Shown here: one piece after another, positions 1-51,450 of the stretch
Layout: each line of letters begins with the position of its first letter
How positions within the stretch are numbered: position 1 is the first letter of the stretch
NCBI GenBank assembly: GCA_009760885.1
Contig: CM019713.1
Coordinates: 5,214,996-5,278,995 of the forward strand
DNA: 64,000 nucleotides
Source of the DNA: Achatina immaculata
Taxonomy: Eukaryota > Mollusca > Gastropoda > Stylommatophora > Achatinidae
Direction of reading: 5' to 3'
Position numbers and translations under genes: made by a program
Notes under the pieces: generated by a model
The model's input: only the letters and a program-made list of their open reading frames with translations
Database searches by the model: none
What the model was told of the DNA's origin: nothing

Positions 1-69
1 TTAAGCTGCAACAGTACAAGCAGCATTCATGAGAACATCAATATAAAACAATTCAAGTGAGTGGGGCTG

Positions 70-540
70 GCTATGAATCATGCATTCGGCAATCCTGAAT
101 TGTTCAGTGCAGTCCCATCAAATTTTATACTACTACTGTCATTAATCATATTTTAACCAGTCATTAATTGTTCAGTGGAGTCCCATCAAATTTTATAACA
201 GTACTATCATGAGTCATGTGTAATCAATCCTGAATTGTTCAGTGCAGTCCCATCAAATTTTATAATAGTACTGTCATGAATCATGTTTTAACCGGTCATG
301 AACTGTTCAGTGGAGTCCCATCAAAATTTTATAACAGTACTGTCATGAGTCATGTGTAATCAATCCTGAATTGTTCAGTGCAGTCCCATCAAATTTTATA
401 ATAGTACTGTCATGAATCATGTTTTAACCGGTCATGAACTGTTCAGTGGAGTCCCATCAAAATTTTATAACAGTACTGTCATGAGTCATGTTTAATCAAT
501 CCTGAATTGTTCTGTGCAGTCCCACCAAATTTCAAAACAA
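70..540. repeat. Minisatellite with about 120-bp higher-order unit
   Basis: The phrase TTCAGTG(C/G)AGTCCCATC recurs roughly every 60 bases, alternating between two variants, so the full repeat is about 120 bp with about four units. It lies immediately 3' of exon 12 in an intron. Confidence 0.85.
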
Positions 541-564
541 TGCTAGCATGAATCCAATACTTAC

Positions 565-40075
<39,511 letters not shown>

Positions 40076-40129
40076 CGTGCCCCGGGCCCGTCGTCGACTG
40101 GATCCACTCGGTGTCTGGGTCAAGAAAAG

Positions 40130-40560
40130 TGTGGGGAAAACATCAAATATACTGTGTGTGCTAGTACAAAACATTAGATACGCTTTGTGTGCTAGTATAA
40201 AACATCAAATATACTTTGTGTGCTAGTATAAAAACATCAAATATACTGTGTGTGCTAGTATAAAAATGTGAAACATGCTGTGTATGCAAGTATAAAAACA
40301 TGAAATATACTGTGTGTGCAAGTTTAAAAATAAAAGACAAACTGTGTGTGGAAGTATAAAAAACATCACATATGCCGCGTATGCAACATTAAATGTACTG
40401 TTTATGCAAGTGTATAAACATTAAACTATTCTCAATGCGAATGTTCCAAAAAGCAATAAAAACATCAGACATACTCGCTTTGCAGAAACAGTGTAGAGAA
40501 ACTAAGTATAATGTGCGTGCAAGTGTATAAACACCAGATACACTTTGTAACAAGTGAGGA
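40130..40560. repeat. Degenerate about 37-bp repeat upstream of exon 1
   Basis: ACATCAAATATACTGTGTGT and GCAAGTATAAAA recur about ten times with strong divergence. Related phrases appear at 41090-41275, 44640 and 45230-45320. Confidence 0.8.
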
Positions 40561-40590
40561 AAAAAACGTCAAATCTATACTGAAAATTCA

Positions 40591-40850
40591 ACCACCTCTC
40601 ACCCGGCGGGGATGTCTGCGTATCCTAATCACGCTGAGGTTTTCCGGTGAGAAAGTCCAACTCTGGACTGGATGGGCGACCACCTCTCACCCGGCGGTGA
40701 TACACGGGTATCTCAAAACACGTCGAGGTTTTCCGGTGAGAAAGTCCAACTCTGACCTGGGTGGGCTAACGCCTCTCACCCAGCGGGGATGCACTGATAT
40801 TCCAAACACATCGAGGTCTTCCGGTGAGAAAGTCCAACCCTAGACCAAAC
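40591..40850. repeat. 88-bp tandem repeat, three units
   Basis: Units start at about 40591, 40679 and 40768: CACCTCTCACCCGGCGG, a variable centre, CGAGGTTTTCCGGTGAGAAA and GTCCAACTCTG. GC-rich against an A/T-rich background. Not recognised. Confidence 0.9.
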
Positions 40851-40857
40851 TGGTGCA

Positions 40858-41084
40858 ATGAAAACCACGGTGTCACGCAATCCCGCTTCTGAGACCCACC
40901 AAGAATACAGGCTAAAGCACTGTGATACTCTGAACCCCTTGTGGTCCTTTCGTGGAACTCGTGTGGTCTATTTTGGACCACACAGGGGACCACGGGACCT
41001 AACGAGGACCACATGCGTGAATTCAGTAGGTTCACAGTGCGGTTTTTGGTGGTAGAAGTGAACGAAGAAGAAGAAGAAGAAGAA
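40858..41084. other. Unrecognised GC-richer segment with GAA tail
   Basis: Contains self-complementary GTGGTCTATTTTGGACCAC and ends in (GAA)n at 41065-41082. Could be a short non-autonomous element together with the 88-bp repeat. Confidence 0.45.
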
Positions 41085-41089
41085 GTATA

Positions 41090-41275
41090 CTGAAAATTCA
41101 TATGTAAAAACATATATATACTGTATATACATATGTAAAAACATCAGATATATATATTGTATATATATGTAAAAACTCCAAATGTATGTTGAATATACAT
41201 ATGTAAAAACATCAAATATATACTGAATATACATATGCAAAAACATCAAATATATACTGAATATACAAGACGTTG
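41090..41275. repeat. About 36-bp A/T-rich minisatellite
   Basis: TACATATGTAAAAACATCAA and ATATATACTGAA repeated about five times. Confidence 0.88.
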
Positions 41276-41599
41276 ACTGGAATATTGAAGGGCCACAATA
41301 GAGACACAAAATTAAAATCCAAATGCACGTATATAAGTGGAGCCTGTAAGATGTACTACGGAGCCGCTGTATCATCAGGTTTAGAATTCGTAATATACGA
41401 TACAGAAATGAAGAGTATGCTAAACTCCCTTCAGACTAAAAGTTCTGTTGAACCAGAAGAATATCTGACGACAAGAAAACGAGACGTTATTTAAAGCTTT
41501 TTTTTCATCTTTGTTTTGCTGTAAAGTACAAAAATTTAAAGATATTAAAATCAACGGAAAATGTTGAATATGATATATTTTAGAAATGTATATGTTGTG

Positions 41600-42645
41600 T
41601 GAAACATAATGAAATGATTAAAATGCTTGAAGACATCAATATAGACGGCAAAGACCTGAGGATTGTAAAACATCTATACTGGCAGCAAGAAGCAGCAGTT
41701 CGAGTTGAAAATAGAACTGGAAAATATCAACCTATAAAACAAGGGGTGCGACAAGGATGTGTACTATCTCCAGACCTTTTTTCTCTGTATAGCGAGAATA
41801 TTCTAAGAACAATCATCACAGAACCAGGCATAAAAATTGGAGGATACAATATTAACAACCTTCGGTATGCTGACGACACAGTACTGATAGCTGAGAACCA
41901 ACAAGACCTGCAAAATCTCTTCCATAAAGTCGCCAAAGAAAGTGAACAGAAAGGCCTTACTTTGAACATCAAAATGACAGAGACTATGGTTATATCTAAG
42001 AAACAGAAACCCCCAGCATGCAGTATAAAATTAAACGGAACTATTCTAAAGCAGGTGCAGAAATTCAAATACCTTGGAGCAGTAATAACTTCAGATGGGA
42101 AATGCAGAACAGAAATTAGGAACAGAATAGGCCAAGCAAAGACTGCATTTCAGACAATGAGAAACATATTAGCTAACACATCTTTATCAATGAATGTTAG
42201 AAAACGAGTCCTAAAATGCTATATTGAACCTATCTTGTTATATGGAAGTGAATCATGGACAATAGGCAAGTCTGCACAAAAATCATTGGAAGCAGCATAA
42301 ATGTGGTTTATTAGAAGAATGTTGCGAATCCCCTGGACAGCAAAACTAACTAATGAAGAATGTAGGAGAAGAGCTGGAGAGACAAAAAACCTTGTCAAAA
42401 AGATAAGAGAGAGACAATGTACTTTCATAGGACATGCAATGAGAAGAGGGGGCAATGAAAATATTATAACAACAGGAAAAATAGAAGGAAGAAGATCAAG
42501 AGGAAGACCAAGAGAAATGATACTGGACGAGATGGTGGGAGAGGAGATCACCAACTGAACTGATGGCCTGCATGAAGGATCGGGTACTCTGGAGAAGAAT
42601 AATAGCCAACGCCAGTCGGCATGGCACATGATGGTGATGATGATG
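41600..42645 (+). mobile_element. LINE family A, longest copy (reverse transcriptase plus C-terminus)
   Basis: [58 protein letters not shown] and [13 protein letters not shown], read without a break to KSLEAA; then a GAA-to-TAA stop (about 42298), and RRMLRIPWTAKLTNEE onwards. Near 42528 a deletion after MILDE breaks the last frame. Ends GGCACATGATGGTGATGATG. TGTTGTGT near 41593 and just after 42645 may be a short target-site duplication. Best-preserved LINE here; 5' half absent. Confidence 0.92.
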
Positions 42646-42969
42646 TGTTGTGTACAAGTCACGTGATTTATTAGTTTGTCCGCTTGTTTGGATATCTCCC
42701 GAATTTGAAACCATAAAGAACCATCAGGGTACTTTTATTGGACTCATGTATTCAAAATTATCATATGACATTTTAAAAATTATCATTATTATTATTATTA
42801 TTATTAAACGGGGGAAGTCATCCTATCGCTTGCACACCTTTTCTTTCTCCCAGCCGTGTCAGATGTTCAGAGACAACAAACTTTAGGGAACTCAACCATT
42901 TCTACAACCAAACGACAACAAAGTACCGTCTCTTCACGAACGTCCTCTAAATGCAAACTCTAAATATGG

Positions 42970-43070
42970 GCAGAAGGTTGACGAGGTTGACATTTTAAAA
43001 AATGGCGAACTACAAAGCGAGCTCTAGGTGATGTTTGATGGCACGAGAAGGATGTACGAAGATGTAAGAA
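42970..43070 (+). mobile_element. LINE family B tail, old copy
   Basis: GAGGTTGACA.., AAATGGCGAACTACAAAGCG, GTGATGTTTGATGGCACGAG and AAGGATGTA parallel the family B 3' end with about 20-25% visible differences. Confidence 0.7.
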
Positions 43071-43464
43071 GTCCAGCCACAGCTAGTGGTCTAATACGAT
43101 GCTAGAAAGGTACAGTCGATCTCACACAAGTGACTTTCAGACTTGTAATCACGTCTAACGAAAGTTTTTTTTAAGACCAGACATCAGCGATTTTCAAGTT
43201 AGACACGCCGCGTGCAAGTCAGTATTGTATCACTACGCGCTAGGTCAGCTGGTTCAAAAACAGCGTGTTGCTCTGACGAATGTGTTCAGGGCGACGGGTC
43301 AAAGTAGCGACACACGGAATGTGTTAGTTTGTAATATGTTTGACCCCTTGCGTGGCTTTATCGATTACCCGCCCCCACCCCCGCCCGCGTGTGCACGCGT
43401 TTCCAAGCATGTCTTAATTCTATCTCATCATTACAAGGTGCCACGTTCCGGGGGGGGGGGGGTT

Positions 43465-43640
43465 GACAGTCTCACTTCTCCATAGATTTCGGTCCTTGAT
43501 ATTTTCCATTATCTCAGTTGGTGACTTTCTATTGTGCCATCCAGTTAGACTGTCCGGGAGTTTTTGTTTATGTTTGGTCTCTTCCACTGTCTCTCTTTCC
43601 ATCTATCTTTCTTGTTAGATGTTTTCAACCCGGCTGGAAC
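43465..43640 (-). mobile_element. LINE A-like 3' fragment
   Basis: Minus strand: LPDSLTGWHNRKSPTEIMEN, IKDRNLWRSE. Preceded by a G homopolymer at 43450-43462. Confidence 0.75.
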
Positions 43641-44580
43641 AACCTCATGTCTCATTCATTTATTTACATGTTCCTTCCGGAACTTTGCCTCCCTAACAGC
43701 TCTCCTGTAGGCCTCTCGGTTGAGAGCAAGATGGCTTGCTGCTGATGCATCCATTTGCAGATCATCAACGATGTCTTGCAGCCATCTTCGCTCTGGTCTT
43801 CGTCTCTCTTTTTACCATTATGCACCCTTCCAAGACGGTTTTCTCTAGATTATCATGACGTTGAATGTGTCCAAAATATTTAAGTTTCTCTCTTTAATTC
43901 TCTTTACTAGCCAGCCTTCTTCAATATTAAGTTCTTGTAGCATGGATATATTTGTTCTTTTTTGTGTCCATGATATTTGATGAACTCTTCTGTAGCATTT
44001 ACATTCAAAGGCATTTATGTGTTTCTCAGCTGTTTTGTTAAGTGTCCACGTCTCACAGTCATATGTTGCGATGGGAAAGATGCACGCCCTTAAAAATCTT
44101 ATTTTTGTGGTTCTGTCTGTTCCTCTCCACAGATTATTTGTTATTTTACTTTCTTAAGAGCGATAGATGTCCTCCTTTTAATTTCCCTCATTGTATCTCC
44201 ATTATTAGTTAGCAGCGATCCAAGATATTCAAAACTCTCCACTTCTTCCAAATTTTCCTCATTGATACATATTTCAGCTGCTTCATTTGTTTTGTCATTT
44301 GTCATCAATTTAATTTTCTTCGCATTAAGATAGAGGTTTTGCTCTTCACTGTTTTTACGGATGGACATAATTAGTTTTTCCATTCCTTTTTGTGTTGTGG
44401 ACAGTAATACTGTGTCATCAGCATATCTAATCTCTGGTATTTCATAACCTCCAATTGTTATGACTTTGTAATATTCTATGTCTACATCTTCTCTAGCATT
44501 CCTCATTATATTTTCAGTGTACAAGTTAAATAAGTAAGGCAACAATATGCACCCCTGACGGACTCCTTGTCTGGACCAAG
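43641..44580 (-). mobile_element. LINE family D, 3' half
   Basis: Minus strand: [71 protein letters not shown], then YDCETWTLNKTAEKH, the GRPKRRW-type segment and a GAATGA-type tail at 43650. Frameshifts in the middle. Confidence 0.88.
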
Positions 44581-44674
44581 AAAACAGTACAAATTATCAA
44601 GCACACTCCTACCATGCATGTAAATCTAAAACAAATTTACCGTGTATGCAAGTGTAAAAACATCAAATAAACCA

Positions 44675-45215
44675 TGCATCATCATCATCATCATCATCGT
44701 CGTCGTCGTCGTCATCATCATCATCATCATCAATCAGGTGCCGTGCCGACTGGCGTTGGTTATTATGCATCTCCAGAGTACACGATCCTTCATGCAGGCC
44801 ATAAGCTCAGTTGGTGATCTCTCACACCATCTCGTCAGACTTTCCAGTATCATTTATCTCGGTCTTTCCCTAGCTCTTCTTCTCTATGTGTCAGTGCCCC
44901 CTCTTCTCATTACATGTCCTATGAAAGTGCATTGTCTCTCTCTCTTATTATTTTATTTATTTTTTTTTGGACAAGATTTTTTGTCTCTCCAGCTCTTCTC
45001 ATACATTCTTCATTAGTTATTTTTGCTGTCCAGGGAATTCGCAACATTCTTCTAATAAACCACATTTCTGCTGCTTCCAAAGACTTTTTTTGCAGACCTG
45101 GCTATTGTCCATAATTCACTTCCATATAACAAGGTAGGTTCAATACAGCATTTTAGGACTTGTTTTCTAACATTCAATGATAAAGATGTGTTGCATAATA
45201 TGTATGCATGTATGC
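44675..45215 (-). mobile_element. LINE family A, 3' end
   Basis: Minus strand from NTSLSLNVRKQVLKCCIEPT and LLYGSELWTIARSAKK to SRHGT, with a long CATCATCGTCGTC microsatellite tail at 44676-44730. Several indels. Confidence 0.87.
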
Positions 45216-45589
45216 ACGTGTAAAAAGCACCCAATAAATATACTGTGTATGCAAGTGTAAAAAAACATTAAATATACCATGTATGCATATGTAAAAAAAA
45301 GCATCAAATATACGGTCTATGCAAGAGTAAAAGTGGCGCTGGTGTTTTAAATACCTGGTTCGAACTTCTGTTTGATTATGGTCAAGTCACCACGAACATC
45401 TCCGTGCAGACTCCTCTACATGAATATTCAGAGAAAATTTTACGGCGTGGTACTGCTTATAACGAGATCTGGAGAACTTTCAAGGGGTATATGTGGCATA
45501 TCCTTCACGGAACTTTTCTCTCATGACAACCAATCCGAAAAGGGTCTTGTTGTCAAACCAGGATGTCTGCTTCACTGAGTTCCCGCTTA

Positions 45590-45665
45590 TTAGAGCGTTA
45601 CCCTCCTGGCTAGACGGTTGTTCGTCCTATCAGACTCCACGGTTCAAGTCCCAGTTAATTCTCTT
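45590..45665 (+). other. tRNA-like promoter remnant
   Basis: CTGGCTAGACGG followed by GGTTCAAGTCCC resembles A and B boxes of a SINE head. No cloverleaf could be drawn, so not called a tRNA gene. Confidence 0.4.
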
Positions 45666-45739
45666 GCTATTTTTTTTTCTGTAAAATCTAAACTGATTTG
45701 TCTTAAGATTTTCTTTTGAAGCCTTAATATACAGCTTGT

Positions 45740-45925
45740 CACTCGCATCACTTAAAGTGATTGTAGTATCCACAATCTATCACACTTACAGAGTTTGTAA
45801 TATCCACAATCTATCACACTTACAGTATTTCTAATATCCACAATCTACTACACTTAACAGTATTTGTTTTATCCACAACCTCTCACACTTATAGTGTTTG
45901 TAATATCCACAATCTATAGCCTGCT
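45740..45925. repeat. About 40-bp minisatellite, 4-5 units
   Basis: AATATCCACAATCTATCACA then CTTACAGTATTTGT. Confidence 0.88.
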
Positions 45926-46104
45926 CATCAATCCGTTTCTCGTTTTTTCCATGAACCATAACTTTTATATGATTTATGTAACCTTAAAGCAGGGATTCTT
46001 ATCCTCTGATCGCGCGGGGGGGGGGGGGGTGGAGAGTATAAAATGTGTTTTTAGAAACGTAACATTAAAAAAAAATATCGAATTGTAAATAAACCATACT
46101 ACTT

Positions 46105-46500
46105 TATAGTTACAAGCGCTGACGGTCATGTTTCTCCATGTAACTCGGTCTTTGATATTTTCCATCAGCTCAGCTGATGACTTTAGATTGTACCATCGGC
46201 TCAGTTGATGACTTTTTATTGTACCATCGAATAAGACTGTCCATGACACCCCTGTCTCTTTTTACCCCCCCCCCCCTTTCCAACATCTCATTATAGGCGT
46301 GTGTTCTGTGAAAAATGATTGTCGCCTTGTTACGGATGAAGTAATTTCCGGCTGCATTTGCTTGTGTTAAACATTTCATGGTTGCCATCTTAGCTGCCCA
46401 TGAACCCCTTAACATTATTCTAAGAAACAACATATCTGCTGCCACTAGTGATCTTTGCATCGATTTAAAAATAACAACATGAACTGTTGACGCTAAATGT
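46105..46500 (-). mobile_element. Old LINE A-like fragment
   Basis: Minus strand: SMQRSLVAADMLFLRIMLRG, SWAAKMATMKCLTQA, HAYNEMLERGGG, MDSLIRWYNKKSS and then a partial repeat of the last ~40 codons (46120-46200). Confidence 0.75.
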
Positions 46501-46959
46501 TGGTTCACACAAAAAAATCAATGAGAAAATTAATATCCACGAAGCTGACGAAGACTGCGACACCGCATTAGATGAATACTACATAACCTGTGATTAAAGA
46601 CCAGTGACCAATGATAGCACGTAATCAGTTTTTCAGACGCCAGATTGTAAACGTCTCCATAAAGCTTAATTTTATACCACACTGGTAGAAAGACCGTATA
46701 TGTTACGCATCAACGCGTTAATTCAGATCAATACAATTGAGCAGAAGGTGTTTTGCTATAACTTTGCACGGAAAACAGATTTCTGCAATCGCTGCTATTG
46801 TAATATCTTCATGTAATTGAGAACTAGATAGTCTTTGCGATTTCTTTCCTGTTTCAAATATTTGTTGTGCTCCGTTCTTGCCCGGGGAACGACTAAGCGA
46901 TATTCGACTTCCTTGCCATATGTCCTCTAACATCTCCTTGACTCGCCATCTCTGAAGCA

Positions 46960-47275
46960 TCCTTTGTCTTTGCCATCAAAGTTTCAATATCAGAAACTGG
47001 TGAACTGAACGTTTTGTCTATAGTACAAGTGTACCCACATGAAGAAAAAAGTCAGGGTGGGGGTAATATCTGGTGAATGTGGTGGTCATGGTATCGGACC
47101 ATCCCTCCCAGTCCATCAGTTTGGACAGTTTGCATTCAAGTACTGAAGAACAACGAAACACTTGTATGGCGGGTCATGATCTTGTTGAAGAACTACACAT
47201 GGCTTAAACTCTTCTAAATAAGGGACGACGTCAAGCCTCAGCCTGTTCAGGTAAACATTTGCTAAAATTGTCTGC
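46960..47275 (-). pseudogene. Relic of a DDE transposase (mariner/Tc1 superfamily, separate lineage)
   Basis: Minus strand: VYLNRLRLDVVPYL, VVLQQDHDPPYKCF, YLNANCPN, a stop, WTGRDGPIP, then PPHSPDITPTLTFF. This mirrors the QQDGAPPHY..YLN..FP.RWIGRGGP(I/I)PWPPRSPDLTPLDFFLW block with the last two catalytic Asp positions, one now His-Asp shifted. Stops and frameshifts: dead. Confidence 0.75.
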
Positions 47276-47279
47276 TCTG

Positions 47280-48299
47280 TATAAAAAGAAAAAAAAAAGG
47301 TCCAATAACCTTTTCTGTAGTAATACTTTCACACCTGGGTTAATTTCCATGCTTTGCCAGAATATATTTTGATGAGAAATTTTGATAGAAAGAAAACAGA
47401 AGAAAGAAAGTTCTCTATACTGTAAAAAAATAGGGGTTGTATTAGAAATAGGCCACTTTAAAATTTATTTAGACTTTACCTAAATATCGCATTGAGCATT
47501 GATTGAAAAAGCTGTGCACAGTCTACCACACTGCTAGTGTTGTTTTGTAGGGAAAGAGCAAAACTGCACAGAACATTCACTTTTGGGATGACTTGAGTGA
47601 CAGCAACAGAAAAATGTACAGAAAAATACAACTCTAAACATTGGCCAACGTTCATGTTTCTATCTGGCATACTTTTTTAAGATGTGATTTGTTTTCTTAA
47701 TCAGGAAAGGACTTTATGATCCACAATGAATATCCATCATACATGAGGCGGAATACGACATTTACAACCACATTCTGGTATGAGTAGCAGCTTTATAAGC
47801 AGCCTACTTTACTATAGAAAAAAAATCCATCACTTCTATAAGGGCCAGCTATGTAGTACCATAACGTCCTGAAACCAGGTGCAGCGTTTTGAGCTTTGAT
47901 TGTGTCTGGACTAGTCTTGCTTTGCTGACTCTAACGATGCTGGCATTATGAGCACGTATCTCACAGATATAGAGCTTTTTAATTAACGAAATTAACACGA
48001 GGAAGATCTCTGACAGCTAAGCTCCCATTTTTTTTTGGGGGGGGGGGGGAGGTATTTGTCTATTTTGTCATTTCTTTTGATCTTAACAAAGGCATTTTGA
48101 CGAAATGTTGAATTTCTGGACTATGCGTTTTTCATGCTCATCTTTTCGTTTACTCATGTCCCGGACTCTTTTCCTCCCTCTGTTTATGTTATACATGTAT
48201 ATGTACGCATATATGTGAATGTATACGTGTGTTTGTATATATATATATGGTATGTATAAGTTTATATATGATTGTATATTTATACGTATTTGTACACAT
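47280..48299. other. Anonymous sequence
   Basis: A/T-rich, with a G homopolymer near 48038-48049 and TA-rich runs after 48180. No gene found. Confidence 0.5.
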
Positions 48300-49015
48300 A
48301 TATAGCACTCGTCTAGCAACCGAATGGTCGAGGGTTCGAATCCCCAGCTGAGCGAGATTTTTTTTTCTGACTAATACGGTCCCGCAACATATGCCTGTGA
48401 GACCTGGACACTTAACAAAACAGCTGAGAAACACATAAATGCCTTTGAATCTAAATGCTACAGAAGAGCTCTCCAAATATCGTGGACACAAAAAATAACA
48501 ACTTTATCTATACTACAAGAGCTTAATATTGAAGAAGGCTGGCTAGTAAAGAGGATTAAAGAGAGAAAACTTAAATATTCTGGACACATTAAACGTCATG
48601 ATAATTTAGAGAAGACCGTATTGGAAGGATACATAATGGGAAAAAGAAAAAGAGGAAGACCAAAACGAAGATGGCTGCAAGACATTGTTGACGATCTGCA
48701 AATGGGTGCATCAGCAGCAGGCCATCTTGCTCAGAGGCCTACAGGAGTGCTGTTTGGGAGGCAACATTCCGCAAGGGACATGCAAATAAATGAATGAATG
48801 AATACGGCCTCGGGGTTCACCCAGCCTCTAAAAATGAGTACCAGAGAAATCTGAGAAGGTAAAGCGGCCAGGCGTGATACTGACCATATCACACTTTCAT
48901 GTGCCGAAGGTCATGGAAAATACGGGCCTAACACCGTATTCCCCAGTATACATTAATGGCATGGAAACGGGAATTTACCATTACCTATTTGTATACTTAT
49001 CAGCATATATCTGCG
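48300..49015 (+). mobile_element. tRNA-derived SINE split by a LINE
   Basis: Head at 48300-48372: GCACTCGTCTAGCAACCGAA then a perfect B-box GGTTCGAATCCC, then a T-run and CTGACTAATACGG. Body resumes at 48801 (AATACGGCCTCGGGGTTCAC) and runs to about 49015 through CCAGAGAAATCTGAGAAGGT and AATGGCATGGAAACGGGAAT. The copy at 2625-2899 has head and body uninterrupted. Confidence 0.85.
48380..48800 (+). mobile_element. LINE family D inserted in the SINE
   Basis: TYACETWTLNKTAEKHINAF, YRRALQISWTQKITTLS, NIEEGWLVKRIKERKLKYSG, GRPKRRWLQDIVDDLQ, ARDMQINE-stop, tail (AATG)n. AATACGG at 48373-48379 and 48801-48807 is the target-site duplication. Confidence 0.9.
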
Positions 49016-49037
49016 TAAAGAAAAAAAGTATAGGTAT

Positions 49038-49725
49038 ATCATCATCATCATCATCATCAGGTGCCGTGCCGACTGCCGTTGGCTATTATGCTTCTCCAGA
49101 GTACCCGATCCTTCATGCAGGCCATCAGTTCAGTTGGTGATCTCCTCTCACACCATCCCGTCAGACTGTCCAGTATCATTTCTCTTGGTCTTCCTCTTGA
49201 TCTTCTTCCTTCTATTTTTCCTGTTGTTATAATATTTTCAATGCCCCCTCTTCTCATTGCATGTCCTATGAAAGTACATTGTCTCTCTCTTATCTTTCTG
49301 ACAATGTTTTTTGTCTCTCCAGCTCTTCTCATACATTCTTCATTAGTTATTTTTGTTGTCCAGGGGATTCGCAACATTCTTCTAATAAACCACATTTCTG
49401 CTGCTTCCAATGATTTTTGTGCAGACTTGCCTATTGTCCATGATTCACTTCCATATAACAAGATAGGTTCAATATAGCATTATAGGACTCGTTTTCTAAC
49501 ATTCATTGATAACGATGTGTTAGCTAATATGTTTCTCATTCTCTGAAATGCAGTCTTTGCTTGGCCTATTCTGTTCCTAATTTCTGTTTTGCATTTCCCA
49601 TCTGAAGTTATTACTGCTCCAAGGTATTTGAATTTCTGCACCTGCTTTAGAATGGTTCCGTTTAATTGAGTACTGCATGCTGGTGGAATCTGTTTCTTAG
49701 ATATAACCATAGTCTCTGTATAGGT
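49038..49725 (-). mobile_element. LINE family A, 3' half, well preserved
   Basis: Minus strand: [60 protein letters not shown], one frameshift near 49481, [17 protein letters not shown] through to SRHGT in one frame, and a CATCAT tail. The 5' end at about 49725 is an abrupt truncation. Confidence 0.92.
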
Positions 49726-49919
49726 ATATGCATTGCGAAAATCTAAATAGTTTAATCTATAGAATGATTTGATTGTTGTATTTCTCATATTGCTTTACTT
49801 CAAAACTGTTAGGTTATAATGAATGTGAGAATGTATTATAAGTTCATTGCATGTAGTTACATAAGTCAGATCGTGGAACGTATGGACAAGAGATGTTTTT
49901 TTTCTATTTATTTCCAGAA

Positions 49920-50030
49920 CCTAATGCTGAATGTCTGTGACAGAGTGAAAGTTGTTGTATAAAGGGCAAATGTAAGGCTGGGCCAGCGTGCCCAATTCTT
50001 AACCCTTTGAAAATAAAGATTGCTCCTGCT
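49920..50030 (+). mobile_element. 3' end of the jockey/CR1-like LINE
   Basis: TGTCTG..CAGAGTGAAAG, GTATAAAGGGCAAATGT, GTGCCCAATTCTTAACCC and AATAAAGATTG match the 3' UTR at 27250-27350. The tail is TGCTCCT(G/T)CTGTGAAGGT repeats rather than CAAT. Confidence 0.75.
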
Positions 50031-50332
50031 GTGAAGGTTAAAGATTGCTCCTTCTGTGAAGGTTAAAGATTGTTCGTTCTGTTGCTACATATTGTATAGT
50101 AGTGGGTCCGTTCTGTGAGACGATTTTATGCTTACCGCGACAATTACTAACATACACGTAAGAAATGTCTCTGCTAGTTAGAAACTCGAACAGGACGACC
50201 CTAGCTTCGAAGTCTCACTCACAAAATGTGGAACAGCAACGTGGACTAGTCACAAATATCAGTTGTTGAAATAATATCAGGACGGTTTATAATGTGTGGA
50301 ACCAGAGGGTGATGATGCCGACGATGACGATG

Positions 50333-50370
50333 GATGGATGGATGGATGGATGGATGGATGGATGGATGGA
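50333..50370. repeat. (GGAT)n microsatellite
   Basis: About nine GGAT units. Confidence 0.95.
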
Positions 50371-50434
50371 AAAAGCTGTAAAGTAATTATTAACTGAAAC
50401 TGTTCATGTTGACGAGCCGAACACAAAATCTCCA

Positions 50435-51450
50435 TGACTCAGTCTGATAGACAGGAACCTTCATATCCCAGGAGAACATAGCTCAGTCTGATAGACAAGA
50501 ACCTTCACATCTAAGGAGAACATAGCTCAGTATGATAGACAGGAACCTTCACATCTAAGGAGAACATGGCTCAGTATGATAGATAGGATCCTTCACATCC
50601 CAGGAGAACATGGCTCAATATGATAGATAGGATCCTTCACATCCGAGGAGAACATGGCTCAATATGATAGATAGGATCCTTCACATCCCAGGAGAATATG
50701 GCTCAGTATGATAGATTGTATCCTTCACATCCCAGGAGAACATGGCTCATTATGATAGATAGGATCCTTCACATCCCAGGAGAACATGGCTCAGTATGAT
50801 AGACAGGATCCTTCACATCCCAGGAGAACATGGCTCATTATGATAGATAGGATCCTTCAAATCCCAGGAGAATATGGCTCAGTATGATAGATTGTATCCT
50901 TCACATCCCAGGAGAACATGGCTCAGTATGAGAGATAGGATCCTTCACATCCCAGGAGAGCATGGCTCATTATGATAGATAGGATCCTTCACATCCTAGG
51001 AGAACATGGCTCATTATGATAGATAGGATCATTCACATCCTAGGAGAACATGGCTCATTATGATAGATAGGATCTTTCACATCCTAGGAGAACATGGCTC
51101 ATTATGATAGATAGGATCCTTCACATCCCAGGAGAACATGGCTCATTATGATAGATAGGATCCTTCACATCCCAGGAGAACATGGCTCAGTATGATAGAC
51201 AGGATCCTTCACATCCCAGGAAAACATGGCTCATTATGATAGATAGGATCCTTCAAATCCCAGGAGAATATGGCTCAGTATGATAGATTGTATCCTTCAC
51301 ATCCCAGGAGAACATGGCTCAGTATGAGAGATAGGATCCTTCACATCCCAGGAGAACATGGCTCATTATGATAGATAGGATCCTTCACATCCTAGGAGAA
51401 CATGGCTCATTATGATAGATAGGATCCTTCACATCCCAGGAGAACATCAA
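50435..51450. repeat. 44-bp minisatellite, about 23 units
   Basis: Unit CTTCACATCCCAGGAGAACA then TGGCTCAGTATGATAGATAG and GATC. A multi-unit block at about 50690-50960 recurs at about 51170-51350 with the same variants (GAATATGG, GATTGTATC, GAGAGATAGG), showing a higher-order duplication. Confidence 0.95.

Noticed and set aside
40511..40843. 110-aa open frame upstream of exon 1
   Set aside because: Three copies of an 88-bp repeat; no motif.
48310..48352. tRNA gene with perfect B-box
   Set aside because: No acceptor-stem pairing; sequence continues into a SINE body known from another copy.
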